DNA from: Bacteroidales bacterium
GTDB lineage: Bacteria > Bacteroidota > Bacteroidia > Bacteroidales > Dysgonomonadaceae
Assembly: GCA_012838585.1 (NCBI GenBank)
Contig: DUPB01000045.1
Coordinates: 1-64,000 of the forward strand
Length of the DNA stretch: 64,000 nucleotides
Reading direction: 5' to 3'
This document shows positions 52,564 to 64,000 of the stretch, piece after piece. Made by a program: the position numbers and the translations under genes. How positions within the stretch are numbered: position 1 is the first letter of the stretch; each line of letters opens with the position of its first letter. Below the pieces are notes generated by a model, which was not told where the DNA came from, searched no databases, and saw only the letters and a list, made by a program, of their open reading frames with translations.

Positions 52564-53016
52564 ATGAGGTTATTGATTCAGCGGGTCTCTCACGCCGCGG
52601 TATACATAAACGATGAGAAGAGGAGCGGGATTAACGAGGGGTTATTACTTCTGGTTGGTATAGAAGAAGCCGATGGAGGAGAGGATATAAATTTTCTTTG
52701 TAAAAAGACGATAAATCTGCGTATATTTGATGATGAAAACGGGGTTATGAACCGATCGGTTATGGATATCGGGGGGGAGATCCTGGTAGTTTCGCAATTT
52801 ACACTACATGCTAGTACGAAAAAAGGGAATCGTCCATCCTATCTACGAGCGGCAAAACCTGATGTTTCTATCCCGTTGTATGAGAAGTTTTGCGAAACAT
52901 TAACGAGGATGTTTGGCAAACCCGTGCAAACCGGAGAATTTGGAGCCGATATGAAGGTCCATCTCGTGAACGATGGACCGGTGACCATTTGGATAGACTC
53001 GAAAATAAAAGAGTAA
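52564..53016 (+). CDS. dtd: D-aminoacyl-tRNA deacylase
   Basis: Dtd removes D-amino acids wrongly loaded on tRNA. The family motifs are SQFTLHASTKKGNRPSY (about 78-94) and the Gly-cis-Pro-type VNDGPVTIWIDS near the end; RVSHAAVYIND at the start is also standard. The length is 150 residues. A 164-base gap after uvrC contains no recognisable element apart from AT-rich sequence. It probably leads a small unit with the MazG-like gene (45 bases on) and deoC. Confidence 0.95.
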   Translation: MRLLIQRVSHAAVYINDEKRSGINEGLLLLVGIEEADGGEDINFLCKKTINLRIFDDENGVMNRSVMDIGGEILVVSQFTLHASTKKGNRPSYLRAAKPDVSIPLYEKFCETLTRMFGKPVQTGEFGADMKVHLVNDGPVTIWIDSKIKE

Positions 53017-53061
53017 AAAACCGCTTGATTAAATAGCAAGCTGACGGTAAAAAAGACAGAC

Positions 53062-53400
53062 ATGACCATAAAAGAAGCGCAGCATCAAGCAGATAACTGG
53101 ATCAAAACATACGGTGTGCGCTATTTCAGCGAACTCACCAATATGGCGATACTTACCGAAGAGGTGGGTGAATTGGCACGTATCATGGTGCGAACATACG
53201 GAGAACAATCATTCAAAGAATCCGATAAAAAAAGCAACTTAGCCGATGAAATGGCAGATGTACTGTGGGTCTTGCTCTGTCTTGCGAACCAAACAGGGGT
53301 AGACTTAACCGATGCTTTTCAAAAAAAATTGGCGAAGAAAACAAACAGAGATGGTAAACGTCATCACGAAAACGAGAAATTAAAAAACAGTAACAGTTGA
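53062..53400 (+). CDS. MazG-like nucleotide pyrophosphohydrolase
   Basis: The 112-residue protein has the all-alpha NTP-PPase metal motif: ILTEEVGELARIM (ExxE) and NLADEMADVLWVLLCLAN (ExxD), as in MazG and related dUTPase-type enzymes. These hydrolyse nucleoside triphosphates to monophosphates, often to remove abnormal nucleotides. The substrate is not evident. It lies between dtd and deoC, so it sits among cell-hygiene and nucleotide-catabolism genes. The tail is Lys/Asn-rich. Confidence 0.9.
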   Translation: MTIKEAQHQADNWIKTYGVRYFSELTNMAILTEEVGELARIMVRTYGEQSFKESDKKSNLADEMADVLWVLLCLANQTGVDLTDAFQKKLAKKTNRDGKRHHENEKLKNSNS

Positions 53401-53441
53401 TAGATGGATTATGATCATATCAACCAAATAAAATAGAAATA

Positions 53442-54308
53442 ATGGAAGAGAACAGATACTATAAGGCATTGCAAAATCATCCCTTTTCACTTACCGAAGA
53501 AGAAGTTTCTGAAAAGGTGGACAAATTGATCGCCGATAAATTTGAAGAAAACAACACGCGTGAAGTGTGGAAATTTCTCTATTCATGCATCGACTTAACC
53601 ACCCTCAACACCACAGACACGAAAGAGGAGGTGTGGCGATTTACCGAAAAAGTGAACGAATTCGATGGTTCGAATCCGGAAATAGATAACGTTGCCGCCA
53701 TTTGCGTCTATCCCAACCTCGTGGCAACCGTGAAAGAGGCCTTAACGGCAGATGTACGCATTGCCGCGGTGTCAGGTGGATTTCCTGCCTCACAAACATT
53801 TACCGAGGTAAAAATCGCGGAAACGGCCCTTGCCGTTGCTGACGGTGCTGATGAGATCGACATTGTGCTCAACCTGGGGCTCTTTTTAAACGAAGAGTAC
53901 GAAGAGATGTGCGATGAGATTGGCGAAATAAAAGAGTCTTGCCACGGGGCGGCACTAAAAGTAATCTTGGAAACGGGTGCCCTTAAAACAGCTGCCAATA
54001 TCCATAGCGCATCCATTTTATCGCAATATAGCGGTGCCGATTTTCTGAAGACGTCTACCGGAAAGATCTATTCAGGTGCTTCGCCAGAAGCGGTCTACGT
54101 GATGTGTCAAGCGGTTAAGTCGTACTACAAAAGGACGAAAACAAAAACGGGTATCAAAGTTTCAGGGGGCGTTTCATCGGTGGAAGACGCGGTGAAATAC
54201 TACACCATCGTGAAAGAGACACTGGGCGAAGGATGGCTCTCCCCCACTCTATTTCGAATCGGAACGAGCCGGTTGGCGGACATACTACTAAAGGAGATAA
54301 CCGACTAA
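53442..54308 (+). CDS. deoC: Deoxyribose-phosphate aldolase
   Basis: DeoC splits 2-deoxyribose-5-phosphate into glyceraldehyde-3-phosphate and acetaldehyde. The Schiff-base Lys is in LKVILETGAL, the proton-relay Lys in GIKVSGGVSS, and DFLKTSTGK binds phosphate; IDLTTLNTT and VAAICVYPNLV at the start are also family features. The 288 residues include an N-terminal extension of about 40 residues typical of the longer Bacteroidetes form. It is 41 bases after the MazG-like gene and 32 before the beta-galactosidase. Confidence 0.95.
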   Translation: MEENRYYKALQNHPFSLTEEEVSEKVDKLIADKFEENNTREVWKFLYSCIDLTTLNTTDTKEEVWRFTEKVNEFDGSNPEIDNVAAICVYPNLVATVKEALTADVRIAAVSGGFPASQTFTEVKIAETALAVADGADEIDIVLNLGLFLNEEYEEMCDEIGEIKESCHGAALKVILETGALKTAANIHSASILSQYSGADFLKTSTGKIYSGASPEAVYVMCQAVKSYYKRTKTKTGIKVSGGVSSVEDAVKYYTIVKETLGEGWLSPTLFRIGTSRLADILLKEITD

Positions 54309-54331
54309 AACATAAGATTGTACATAAATAA

Positions 54332-57745
<3,414 letters not shown>

Positions 57746-57750
57746 AATGA

Positions 57751-57772
57751 ATGAAGTAGAAATGAAGTAGAA
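57751..57772 (+). repeat. 11-bp tandem duplication
   Basis: ATGAAGTAGAA occurs twice head to tail in the gap after the beta-galactosidase gene. Probably a simple slippage product. Confidence 0.7.
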
Positions 57773-57835
57773 ATAAATACCCACGAGAGCAGTTATACCT
57801 CTTGCGATTAGTGGAATAATCTAAAAATCAAATCA

Positions 57836-59410
57836 ATGAAGAAAAATCTATCTGTTATCTTTCTCCTGCTAGCCAGCAGCATGGTGCTGCACGCGCAGCA
57901 AGTGGCTACTGGTTACGTGTTTAACGACTTGAACCGAAATGGCAAAAAGGAGCGCAGGGAAGCCGGAATTCCCAACGTGGCCGTATCCAACGGCAGCGAC
58001 GTGGTACTTACCAACGAGAAAGGATTTTACTCGCTGGAGGTAAACGAAGGCAGCAGCATCTTCGTGATCAAACCGGCCGGTTACATGACCCCGGTGGATG
58101 AGGACTACATTCCGATGTTCGTATACCACCACAAGCCAGAAGGCTCACCCGAATCGTTCACCTACAAGGGGGTACCACCTACCGGAGAACTCCCTAAGTC
58201 GGTTAACTTCCCGCTGTATGAACAGGAAGAGCCGACCGACTTCTCGGTTATCGTCTTTGGTGACCCTCAGCCCTACTCCATGCAAGACCTCCACTACTTT
58301 ACCGAGAAGATCGTGAAAAACGTTAAAGTGAAAGAGAACACCCTGTTTGGCATCAGCTTAGGGGATATCGTGGGAGATAAACTCGACCTGCACCCGCCTT
58401 ACAAAGAGCGGGTAGCTCTCCTTGAACTCCCCTGGTACAACGTGATGGGTAACCATGATATGAACTACGATGCGCCGACCGACGAGCTGTCTGATGAGAC
58501 GTTCGAACTCAATTTTGGTAGCGCCAACTACGCGTTTAATTGGGGCAACGCTCACTTCATCATCATTGACAACATCCTCTATCCCGACCCGCGCGGCAGG
58601 CAAGGATATTGGGCCGGGTACCGCGAAGATCAGTTTCAGTTCCTGGAGAACAACCTGAAGCATGTTCCCAAGAATAAACTAGTCGTGCTGTCGCAACATA
58701 TCCATATGAAAGATGATTCAGGCAACTCCTATCGCTTGGAAGACCGGCAAAGGCTGTTCGATTTACTGAAAGATTACGATAACGTGCTAATCATGTCGGC
58801 ACATACCCATTATCAAGATCTGATAGAATATACCGAGGTGCACTGCTGGAAGGGGCAAAAGCCGCTGCACGAGTACAACGCCGGCACCACGTCGGGCGAC
58901 TGGTACTCGGGTAAACACGACGAACAAGGACTACCCGATGCCACCATGCGCGACGGTACCCCCCAAGGATACGCCATCCTGAACATCAACGGCAATCAAT
59001 ACGACATCGACTACCGGGTGGCGGGCAGGGAAAGCGACTACCAGATGAATATCTACGCCCCCAAGGTGGTGGCCTACAAAGGGAGAACCACATCGCAGAT
59101 CGTGGTGAACTTCTTCATGGGTAGTCCAACCGATAAGGTGGAGTACCGGATTGATGATACCGAATGGAAACCGATGCGATACACTCCGGGTATTGACCCC
59201 AACTACTGGGTGAAACTGGTAGAATGGGATTTTACCGAAGAACTACTACCTGGACGCAGACCTTCAAACGCGGTAACATGTACCCACCTTTGGAGCGGTA
59301 CTATGCGGCTGGACCTGCCACCGGGAAAACATACCATTGAGGTTCGTGCAACCGACCGCTACGGGAAAACCCATTTCGGTAAAAAAGAGTACATGATACT
59401 AGAAAAATAA
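57836..59410 (+). CDS. Secreted calcineurin-like phosphoesterase with MetallophosN/C domains
   Basis: The 524-residue protein has a signal peptide (about 1-21), an SdrD/Cna-B-like N-terminal domain (about 24-120, GYVFNDLNRNGKKERREAGI), and the metal-dependent phosphoesterase core: VIFGDPQP-type start (VFGDPQPYSMQD), SLGDIVGDKLD, VMGNHDMNYD, LSQHIHM and SAHTHYQ supply the usual metal ligands, although the first motif reads DPQ rather than DxH. A C-terminal MetallophosC beta domain (about 395-520) ends KKEYMILEK. Substrate is unknown; such proteins are common in Bacteroidetes and may act on sugar phosphates or lipids outside the cell. It is 90 bases after the galactosidase. Confidence 0.88.
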   Translation: MKKNLSVIFLLLASSMVLHAQQVATGYVFNDLNRNGKKERREAGIPNVAVSNGSDVVLTNEKGFYSLEVNEGSSIFVIKPAGYMTPVDEDYIPMFVYHHKPEGSPESFTYKGVPPTGELPKSVNFPLYEQEEPTDFSVIVFGDPQPYSMQDLHYFTEKIVKNVKVKENTLFGISLGDIVGDKLDLHPPYKERVALLELPWYNVMGNHDMNYDAPTDELSDETFELNFGSANYAFNWGNAHFIIIDNILYPDPRGRQGYWAGYREDQFQFLENNLKHVPKNKLVVLSQHIHMKDDSGNSYRLEDRQRLFDLLKDYDNVLIMSAHTHYQDLIEYTEVHCWKGQKPLHEYNAGTTSGDWYSGKHDEQGLPDATMRDGTPQGYAILNINGNQYDIDYRVAGRESDYQMNIYAPKVVAYKGRTTSQIVVNFFMGSPTDKVEYRIDDTEWKPMRYTPGIDPNYWVKLVEWDFTEELLPGRRPSNAVTCTHLWSGTMRLDLPPGKHTIEVRATDRYGKTHFGKKEYMILEK

Positions 59411-59508
59411 AGGTATTCGAACTGGTTTTTAAATATCCCTGTTCAGCGAAAGCCGAAACTAAGCCAAATAAAGTCGAACGAAAAAAGAAGGCACATTACC
59501 CTTTTATT

Positions 59509-59565
59509 GCCATTTTGTCAGACTATTGACCTGTAAAAGCCCCATTTTAAGCCACTTTGTCATAC
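59509..59565 (+). promoter_or_regulatory. Paired GCCAYTTTGTCA repeats upstream of hsp20
   Basis: GCCATTTTGTCAGAC (59509-59523) and GCCACTTTGTCATAC (59551-59565) match at 13 of 15 bases and start exactly 42 bases apart, four helical turns. A terminator stem begins at the end of the second copy. Candidate heat-shock control element; it is not CIRCE. Confidence 0.45.
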
Positions 59566-59592
59566 GCCCCCTCGAAAAAGGGGGCGTTTTTT
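59564..59592 (+). terminator. Terminator between phosphoesterase and hsp20
   Basis: ACGCCCCCT (59564-59572), loop CGAAAA, AGGGGGCGT (59579-59587) and a T6 run ending 59592. It ends the upstream transcript. An open frame running through it ahead of hsp20 is therefore not coding. Confidence 0.9.
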
Positions 59593-59673
59593 CATCGGCA
59601 CACCCTTTGCCCCTTAAAGGGTGTAAGAGAGAAACAACAAGTAACAACAAAACAAAAAGAAAGGACAAATATT

Positions 59674-60099
59674 ATGACAATTATTAGACGATCAAACAGC
59701 TGGTTACCCAGTGTTTTCAATGACTTTTTCGGCAACGAATGGATGGAGCGAAGCAGCCGCTCGGTTCCCGCGGTGAACATTCAAGAAAACGAGGACGGGT
59801 TCATCGTAGAGGTAGCTGCCCCGGGAATGACTAAAGAGGATTGCGTGGTTCGCCTGGACGAGGAGAACAACCTGGTAATCTCTTTCGAAAAAAAGAGCGA
59901 AGAGGAAGAGAAGGACAAGAAGGGAACATACCTGCGGCGCGAATTCTCCTACTCTCAGTTCCAGAGAACCATGGTTCTTCCGGACAACGTGGAGAAGGAT
60001 AAAATCTCGGCGAAGGTTGAAAACGGTGTATTGACCGTTGAGATTCCCACGGTAAAAGAGCAGAAGCTTAAGGAAGCCAAGTTGATTGAAATCAGCTAA
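59674..60099 (+). CDS. Small heat-shock protein, Hsp20 family
   Basis: ATG 59674 (MTIIRRSNSWLPSVFNDFFG) begins a 141-residue alpha-crystallin-type chaperone that holds unfolding proteins in the cytosol. The N-terminal arm (about 1-35) precedes the alpha-crystallin domain (about 36-125) with VPAVNIQENEDGFIVEVAAPG, DCVVRLDEENNLVISFE, YSQFQRTMVLPDNV and VENGVLTVEIP; the C-terminal IxI-type region is weak (LIEIS). The frame stays open upstream to 59557 but crosses the terminator at 59564-59592, so that start is rejected. Paired repeats upstream may serve stress control. Confidence 0.95.
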   Translation: MTIIRRSNSWLPSVFNDFFGNEWMERSSRSVPAVNIQENEDGFIVEVAAPGMTKEDCVVRLDEENNLVISFEKKSEEEEKDKKGTYLRREFSYSQFQRTMVLPDNVEKDKISAKVENGVLTVEIPTVKEQKLKEAKLIEIS

Positions 60100-60132
60100 C
60101 CAGGGAAAACGGTTGATACCTAAGCTAGAACG

Positions 60133-60167
60133 AACAGCCACTTCACGGTTATCGTGGAGTGGCTGTT
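60133..60167. terminator. Bidirectional hairpin between hsp20 and polyprenyl synthase genes
   Basis: AACAGCCACTTCACG (60133-60147) pairs with CGTGGAGTGGCTGTT (60153-60167) around a 5-base loop with one G-U pair. It separates two convergent genes and has short T or A tracts on each side. Confidence 0.75.
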
Positions 60168-60197
60168 TCGTGAATATAGATTGGTAAATGGGAACCG

Positions 60198-61172
60198 TTA
60201 ATAAGTGCGTTCTTTCAAATAGGCAAGAAACATAAGCAGCAGCGACTTGTACTCTTCGTTAAACGGGAAACTATAAATCATCTCCTCTCCCTCAACCAGC
60301 AGTTTATCCATCTTCCCATACGCGTAGTCGATCCCGCCCTGCTCTTTGGCAAATTGTAGCAAGCGGTCGATGTTTTCATCGCTATACTTTTGCAACTTGA
60401 TCAGACGTTTCATCTCACCGCTTTCGCTGGCGGGCGCATTCTTCAAGGCATAAATGAGTGGAAGCGTTATTTTGCCCTCCTTGATATCGTTACCGGTGGG
60501 TTTCCCCACATCGTTGTTATAATAATCGAATATATCATCACGTATCTGGAAACAGGTTCCCAAGATACTCCCTAGGCGCTGGAATTGAGCGACCAGCTCC
60601 TCCCCTGCCCCTCCGGTAATGGCTCCTATGGCAATGCTCGTGCGCATCAACGAGGCCGTTTTCTTGTCGATCATATTGAAGTAAGCCCCCTCATCAATGA
60701 TAGCCTCTTCTGCCAAGGTATGTTGATCAATTTCGCCCACGGCCAACTCTTTTCCCTGCTCGGAAAAAATACGAATAATTTCCAGGTTGTTCGTCTTCAC
60801 GATCTCCGACAACGATGATGACAGCAGGTAATCGCCCACCAACACGGCACTCGTGTCATCATACGCGACATGCAACGCGCTTTTACCTCGACGAATATCG
60901 GATTTATCAATCAAGTCATCATGTATCAAAGTAGCCGTATGTAGCAACTCCACGGCAACCGCTCCATGGTACGTCTCCGGAACGATACCCCCACAAGCCT
61001 TCGCGGTCAACAAAACCAGGGTTGGTCGTAATCGTTTGCCATTGGTACCAAACACGTAGGCGATCATTTCGGATAGGCGTTCGTTACCGCTCTTGAGTGA
61101 AGCACACAAGTACTGTTCAAAAAGCGTTAACTCATCCCGAAGGTATCCTTTTATCACCTCACTTTGATTCAT
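60198..61172 (-). CDS. Polyprenyl diphosphate synthase
   Basis: The 324-residue enzyme adds isopentenyl units to make a long polyprenyl chain, in this group probably for menaquinone. The first aspartate-rich motif is IHDDLIDKSDIRRG (DDxxD), the second is QIRDDIFDYYNND, with NGKRLRPTLVLLTAK near the N-terminus binding diphosphate. Chain length depends on residues before the first motif; small or Ala/Thr residues there (ELLHTATLIHDD) fit a long-chain enzyme such as octaprenyl or heptaprenyl synthase. It is a single gene divergent from polA. Confidence 0.92.
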   Translation of the reverse strand: MNQSEVIKGYLRDELTLFEQYLCASLKSGNERLSEMIAYVFGTNGKRLRPTLVLLTAKACGGIVPETYHGAVAVELLHTATLIHDDLIDKSDIRRGKSALHVAYDDTSAVLVGDYLLSSSLSEIVKTNNLEIIRIFSEQGKELAVGEIDQHTLAEEAIIDEGAYFNMIDKKTASLMRTSIAIGAITGGAGEELVAQFQRLGSILGTCFQIRDDIFDYYNNDVGKPTGNDIKEGKITLPLIYALKNAPASESGEMKRLIKLQKYSDENIDRLLQFAKEQGGIDYAYGKMDKLLVEGEEMIYSFPFNEEYKSLLLMFLAYLKERTY

Positions 61173-61191
61173 AATAAAGCCATTTGACCTA

Positions 61192-61225
61192 CAAAAGTAG
61201 AAATAATTCTCTGGATAGCAACAAA
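61192..61225 (-). promoter_or_regulatory. Promoter of the polyprenyl synthase gene
   Basis: On the minus strand TACTTTTG (61192-61199) is an exact TAnnTTTG, with TTTG (61222-61225) 22 bases upstream, slightly longer than ideal. It lies 20 bases before the start codon. Confidence 0.5.
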
Positions 61226-61268
61226 TATTTGTAACTTTACCTCCCCTAAATGGTTTTTAGAGTGACCT

Positions 61269-64000
61269 ATGCATAAAAACAGACTTTTCCTTCTGGATGC
61301 GTACGCGTTAATTTATCGCTCCTACTACGCTTTCATCAAATTTCCGAGAATCGACTCGAAAGGACGAAACACGTCGGCCATCTTCGGCTTCGTGAACACG
61401 CTCGAAGAGGTGCTCCGAAAAGAGGAGCCCACGCACATCGCGGTGGCCTTCGACCCGGAGGGACCCACCTTCCGCCATCAAGAGTTCGAGGATTACAAGG
61501 CACAGCGAGAAGCCACGCCAGAAGTAATAAAGTTGTCGGTTCCCATCATTAAGGAGATCATCCGCGCATACAACATCCAGGTGCTTGAGGTGCCCGGGTA
61601 CGAAGCTGATGATGTAATTGGCACCCTTGCCAAGCAGGCAGATAAAAGCCGGTTTGACGTCTACATGATGACCTCCGATAAAGATTACGGGCAGCTCACC
61701 GAACCTCACATCTTCATGTACCGCCCTAAATACGGGAGCAGCGATTACGAAATATTGAACGACCGGAAAATTGTTGAGAAATACAACATCGAACGTCCAT
61801 CACAGGTGATCGACCTGTTGGGATTGATGGGCGACAGCTCGGATAACATCCCGGGATGTCCCGGCGTGGGCGAGAAGACGGCGGTCAAGCTATTGAACGA
61901 ATTCGATACCATTGAGAACCTGTTGGAAAACACGGATCAGCTCAAGGGTGCGCTTAAAAAAAGGGTGGAAGAGAACCGGGAGCAGATCCTCTTCTCGAAG
62001 TTCCTGGCCACCATCAAGACCGATGTCCCGATAGATACGACCGCCGACGACCTTGTCCTGGGGGAGAAGGACCTGCGTAAGATAAGGGAGATCTTCGAGG
62101 AACTGGAGTTCCGAACCCTGCTCACCCGGGTCTTGAAACAGGAGGTAGCTACGGGTGATATAGAGCCGAGCGAGAGAAAAGAACCGGTGCAGGGAGAGCT
62201 ATTTGGCTTTATGGAGAGCACGGATGGAACAGAAAGTACTGGAAGAATAGAGATTGCAAAAGTAACAGGTGGAGCGGGAAAAACAAGAGAAACAGAAAGA
62301 ACAGTAGAAGCCAAAAGTACAGGGAACATGGGAGTAACCAAGGCCTTGAATAGGGATAGAGAGCTGTCAGTTGAGAAGACACCCACCAGTATGGCCACCC
62401 TCGAAAGTACCCCCCATGACTACTCCCTCGTACAAAAGGAAGAGGAGATGGTCACGCTATCCAAACATTTACTGGAGCAAAAGAGCGTCTGTTTCGATAC
62501 CGAAACCACCGGCGTGGATCCCCTCCAGTGCGAGCTGGTGGGGCTTTCGTTCGCCTATACAGAGGGGGAAGCTTTTTACGTACCCATATCCTCCAACCAA
62601 GAGAAGGCACATCGACAAGTAGCCATCTTCAAACCTTTCTTCGAGGCGGAAACGGTAGAAAAGGTGGGACAAAACATCAAGTACGACCTACTGGTCCTAC
62701 GACGGTATCAAGTTGAGGTGAAAGGTCCCCTCTTCGACACCATGATCGCCCACTACCTACTGAACCCGGAGATCCGCCACGGGATGGACTACATGGCAGA
62801 AACCTACTTGAACTACCGAACCATACGCATCGAGGAGCTGATTGGTCCAAAAGGAAAGAATCAACGCTCTATGCGCGACGCGGAACCCTATGCCGTGAAA
62901 GATTACGCGGCGGAGGATGCCGACGTTACGCTACGGCTAAAAAACATCCTTGAAAAAGAGATTCAGGAGAGCGGACTAAAGCAACTGTTTCACGAGGTGG
63001 AGATGCCCTTGACGAGGGTGTTGGCCGATATGGAGTGGAGCGGTGTGAGGCTCGACCTCGAAGCGCTCGACGAGCTATCGACCCTCTACACGGGAGAACT
63101 GGAAAAGGTAGAACGAGAAATCATCGAGATGGCGGGGGGCGATTTCAACGTGAACTCGCCCAAGCAGACCGGCGAGGTACTGTTCGATCACTTGAAGATA
63201 TCCAACAACCCCAAGAAGACCAAGACGGGACAATACCGGACCAACGAGGAGGAGCTGATGAAAATAAGGAGGCTCCACCCTATCGTCGACAAGATACTGG
63301 AACAACGGGGATTGAAGAAGCTATTGGGAACCTACATCGACGCCTTCCCCCTGCTGGTGAACCCACGTACTGGTAAGATACACACCTCGTTCAATCAAAC
63401 GGTAGCGGCCACGGGGCGGCTGAGCAGCAGTGACCCGAACCTTCAGAATATCCCGATACGAGACGAACGGGGGCGGGAGTTACGCAAGGTGTTTATCCCC
63501 GACGAGGGGGCGCTGTTCGCCTCATCGGACTACTCTCAAATCGAGCTGCGGATCATGGCGCACTTGAGCGGCGATACCAACATGGTGGAAGCTTTCAAGG
63601 AGGGACAGGATATTCATGCGGCGACCGCTTCAAAAATTTTTAAGGTGCCCCTGGAGAAGGTCAACAGTGAAATGCGGAATAAAGCTAAAACCGCGAACTT
63701 TGGCATTATTTACGGCATCACGCCGTTTGGCCTGTCAGAGCGGCTCAATATTCCCAGGGGAGAGGCGAGGGACTTGATCGATGAGTATTTCACCACCTTC
63801 CCGGGGGTGAAGCGTTACATGGACGAAAGCATCGCCGCGGCCCGGGAGAAGGGCTACGTGGAGACCCTACTCGGGCGGAAACGGTTTTTGCCCGATATCA
63901 ACTCTCGCAACGCTACCGTACGGGGTTACGCGGAACGAAACGCCATCAACGCACCCATCCAGGGAAGCGCCGCCGACATTATCAAGGTAGCCATGATACG
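61269..64000 (+). CDS. polA: DNA polymerase I, truncated by window edge
   Basis: The frame starts at ATG 61269 (MHKNRLFLLDAYALIYRSYYAF) and stays open to the last base, about 910 codons, so only the C-terminal tail is missing. The 5' nuclease domain (about 1-290) shows YEADDVIGTLAKQA, TSDKDYGQL and GDSSDNIPGCPGVGEKTA. The 3'-5' exonuclease domain (about 385-560) keeps the DxE pair (FDTETTG), so proofreading is likely intact. The polymerase domain has TGRLSSSDPNLQNIPIR, DYSQIELRIMAHLSGD (motif A) and AKTANFGIIYG (motif B). Between the first two domains an unusual low-complexity stretch of about 60 residues (bases about 62190-62370) is rich in Thr, Glu, Gly and Arg. Confidence 0.96.
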   Translation, partial: MHKNRLFLLDAYALIYRSYYAFIKFPRIDSKGRNTSAIFGFVNTLEEVLRKEEPTHIAVAFDPEGPTFRHQEFEDYKAQREATPEVIKLSVPIIKEIIRAYNIQVLEVPGYEADDVIGTLAKQADKSRFDVYMMTSDKDYGQLTEPHIFMYRPKYGSSDYEILNDRKIVEKYNIERPSQVIDLLGLMGDSSDNIPGCPGVGEKTAVKLLNEFDTIENLLENTDQLKGALKKRVEENREQILFSKFLATIKTDVPIDTTADDLVLGEKDLRKIREIFEELEFRTLLTRVLKQEVATGDIEPSERKEPVQGELFGFMESTDGTESTGRIEIAKVTGGAGKTRETERTVEAKSTGNMGVTKALNRDRELSVEKTPTSMATLESTPHDYSLVQKEEEMVTLSKHLLEQKSVCFDTETTGVDPLQCELVGLSFAYTEGEAFYVPISSNQEKAHRQVAIFKPFFEAETVEKVGQNIKYDLLVLRRYQVEVKGPLFDTMIAHYLLNPEIRHGMDYMAETYLNYRTIRIEELIGPKGKNQRSMRDAEPYAVKDYAAEDADVTLRLKNILEKEIQESGLKQLFHEVEMPLTRVLADMEWSGVRLDLEALDELSTLYTGELEKVEREIIEMAGGDFNVNSPKQTGEVLFDHLKISNNPKKTKTGQYRTNEEELMKIRRLHPIVDKILEQRGLKKLLGTYIDAFPLLVNPRTGKIHTSFNQTVAATGRLSSSDPNLQNIPIRDERGRELRKVFIPDEGALFASSDYSQIELRIMAHLSGDTNMVEAFKEGQDIHAATASKIFKVPLEKVNSEMRNKAKTANFGIIYGITPFGLSERLNIPRGEARDLIDEYFTTFPGVKRYMDESIAAAREKGYVETLLGRKRFLPDINSRNATVRGYAERNAINAPIQGSAADIIKVAMI

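Noticed and set aside
59480-59600. CIRCE element (HrcA site) before hsp20
   Set aside because: No TTAGCACTC-N9-GAGTGCTAA pattern is present; a different paired repeat is found instead.
59557-59673. 39-residue N-terminal extension of the Hsp20 protein
   Set aside because: It runs through an intrinsic terminator at 59564-59592; the family starts near ATG 59674.
61269-64000. polA as a truncated pseudogene
   Set aside because: The frame is open to the last base and all motifs are intact; the missing end is due to the window edge.

Overview
The window looks like chromosome of a Bacteroidota member, order Bacteroidales, probably near Porphyromonadaceae/Dysgonomonadaceae (my inference from content). 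Signs: Mfa1/FimB-type (type V) pilus genes, a PorX response regulator with a PglZ domain, a FISUMP-like tip lectin, DUF1080 and CotH lipoproteins, and start regions preceded by TAnnTTTG elements (the Bacteroidetes -7 box) rather than E. coli-type promoters. It is mostly a housekeeping region with one clearly accessory island.

Layout. 1-2762: tail of a DUF4143 ATPase, then an NtrC-type regulator and its histidine kinase. 2983-9263 (+): GNAT acetyltransferase, parE, coaD, an S41 protease lipoprotein and a PPK2 kinase. 9291-14293 (-): an ECF sigma operon with two membrane proteins, mscL, a secreted deacetylase-like protein, a CtlX-like amidinohydrolase lacking its expected catalytic Cys, and a DUF1080 lipoprotein. 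14709-21760 (+): porX, tsaE, a TPR protein, thrS and infC. 22244-31549 (+): a five-gene type V pilus operon, visibly more A/T-rich than its neighbours, sitting where rpmI-rplT would normally follow infC. 31759-44342 (-): an OmpA-domain protein, a three-barrel outer-membrane protein, pbpC, an alpha-2-macroglobulin and a helix-hairpin-helix protein. 44523-60099 (+): CotH, SpmAB fusion, ybeY, mnmG, a parS site, apt, uvrC, dtd, MazG-like, deoC, GH2 beta-galactosidase, metallophosphoesterase, hsp20. 60198-61172 (-): polyprenyl diphosphate synthase. 61269-64000 (+): polA, cut by the window edge.

How they fit together. The pilus operon encodes a major subunit with a Thr-Arg processing site, a lipid-anchored FimB/Mfa2 protein lacking such a site, and three further lipoprotein-type accessory/tip subunits that each carry an Arg site, which matches the known logic of type V pilus assembly (lipidation, export, Arg-specific cleavage, strand exchange). 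Its 480-base leader region is unusually rich: two 6-3-6 palindromes, a -7 box, two mutually exclusive hairpins resembling an attenuator, and two short coupled reading frames. The minus-strand envelope block (HhH, A2M, PbpC, OMPs) pairs peptidoglycan repair with a periplasmic protease trap. The mnmG-parS-apt region suggests proximity to the replication origin. I found no tRNA, rRNA, CRISPR array, intact insertion sequence or integrase.
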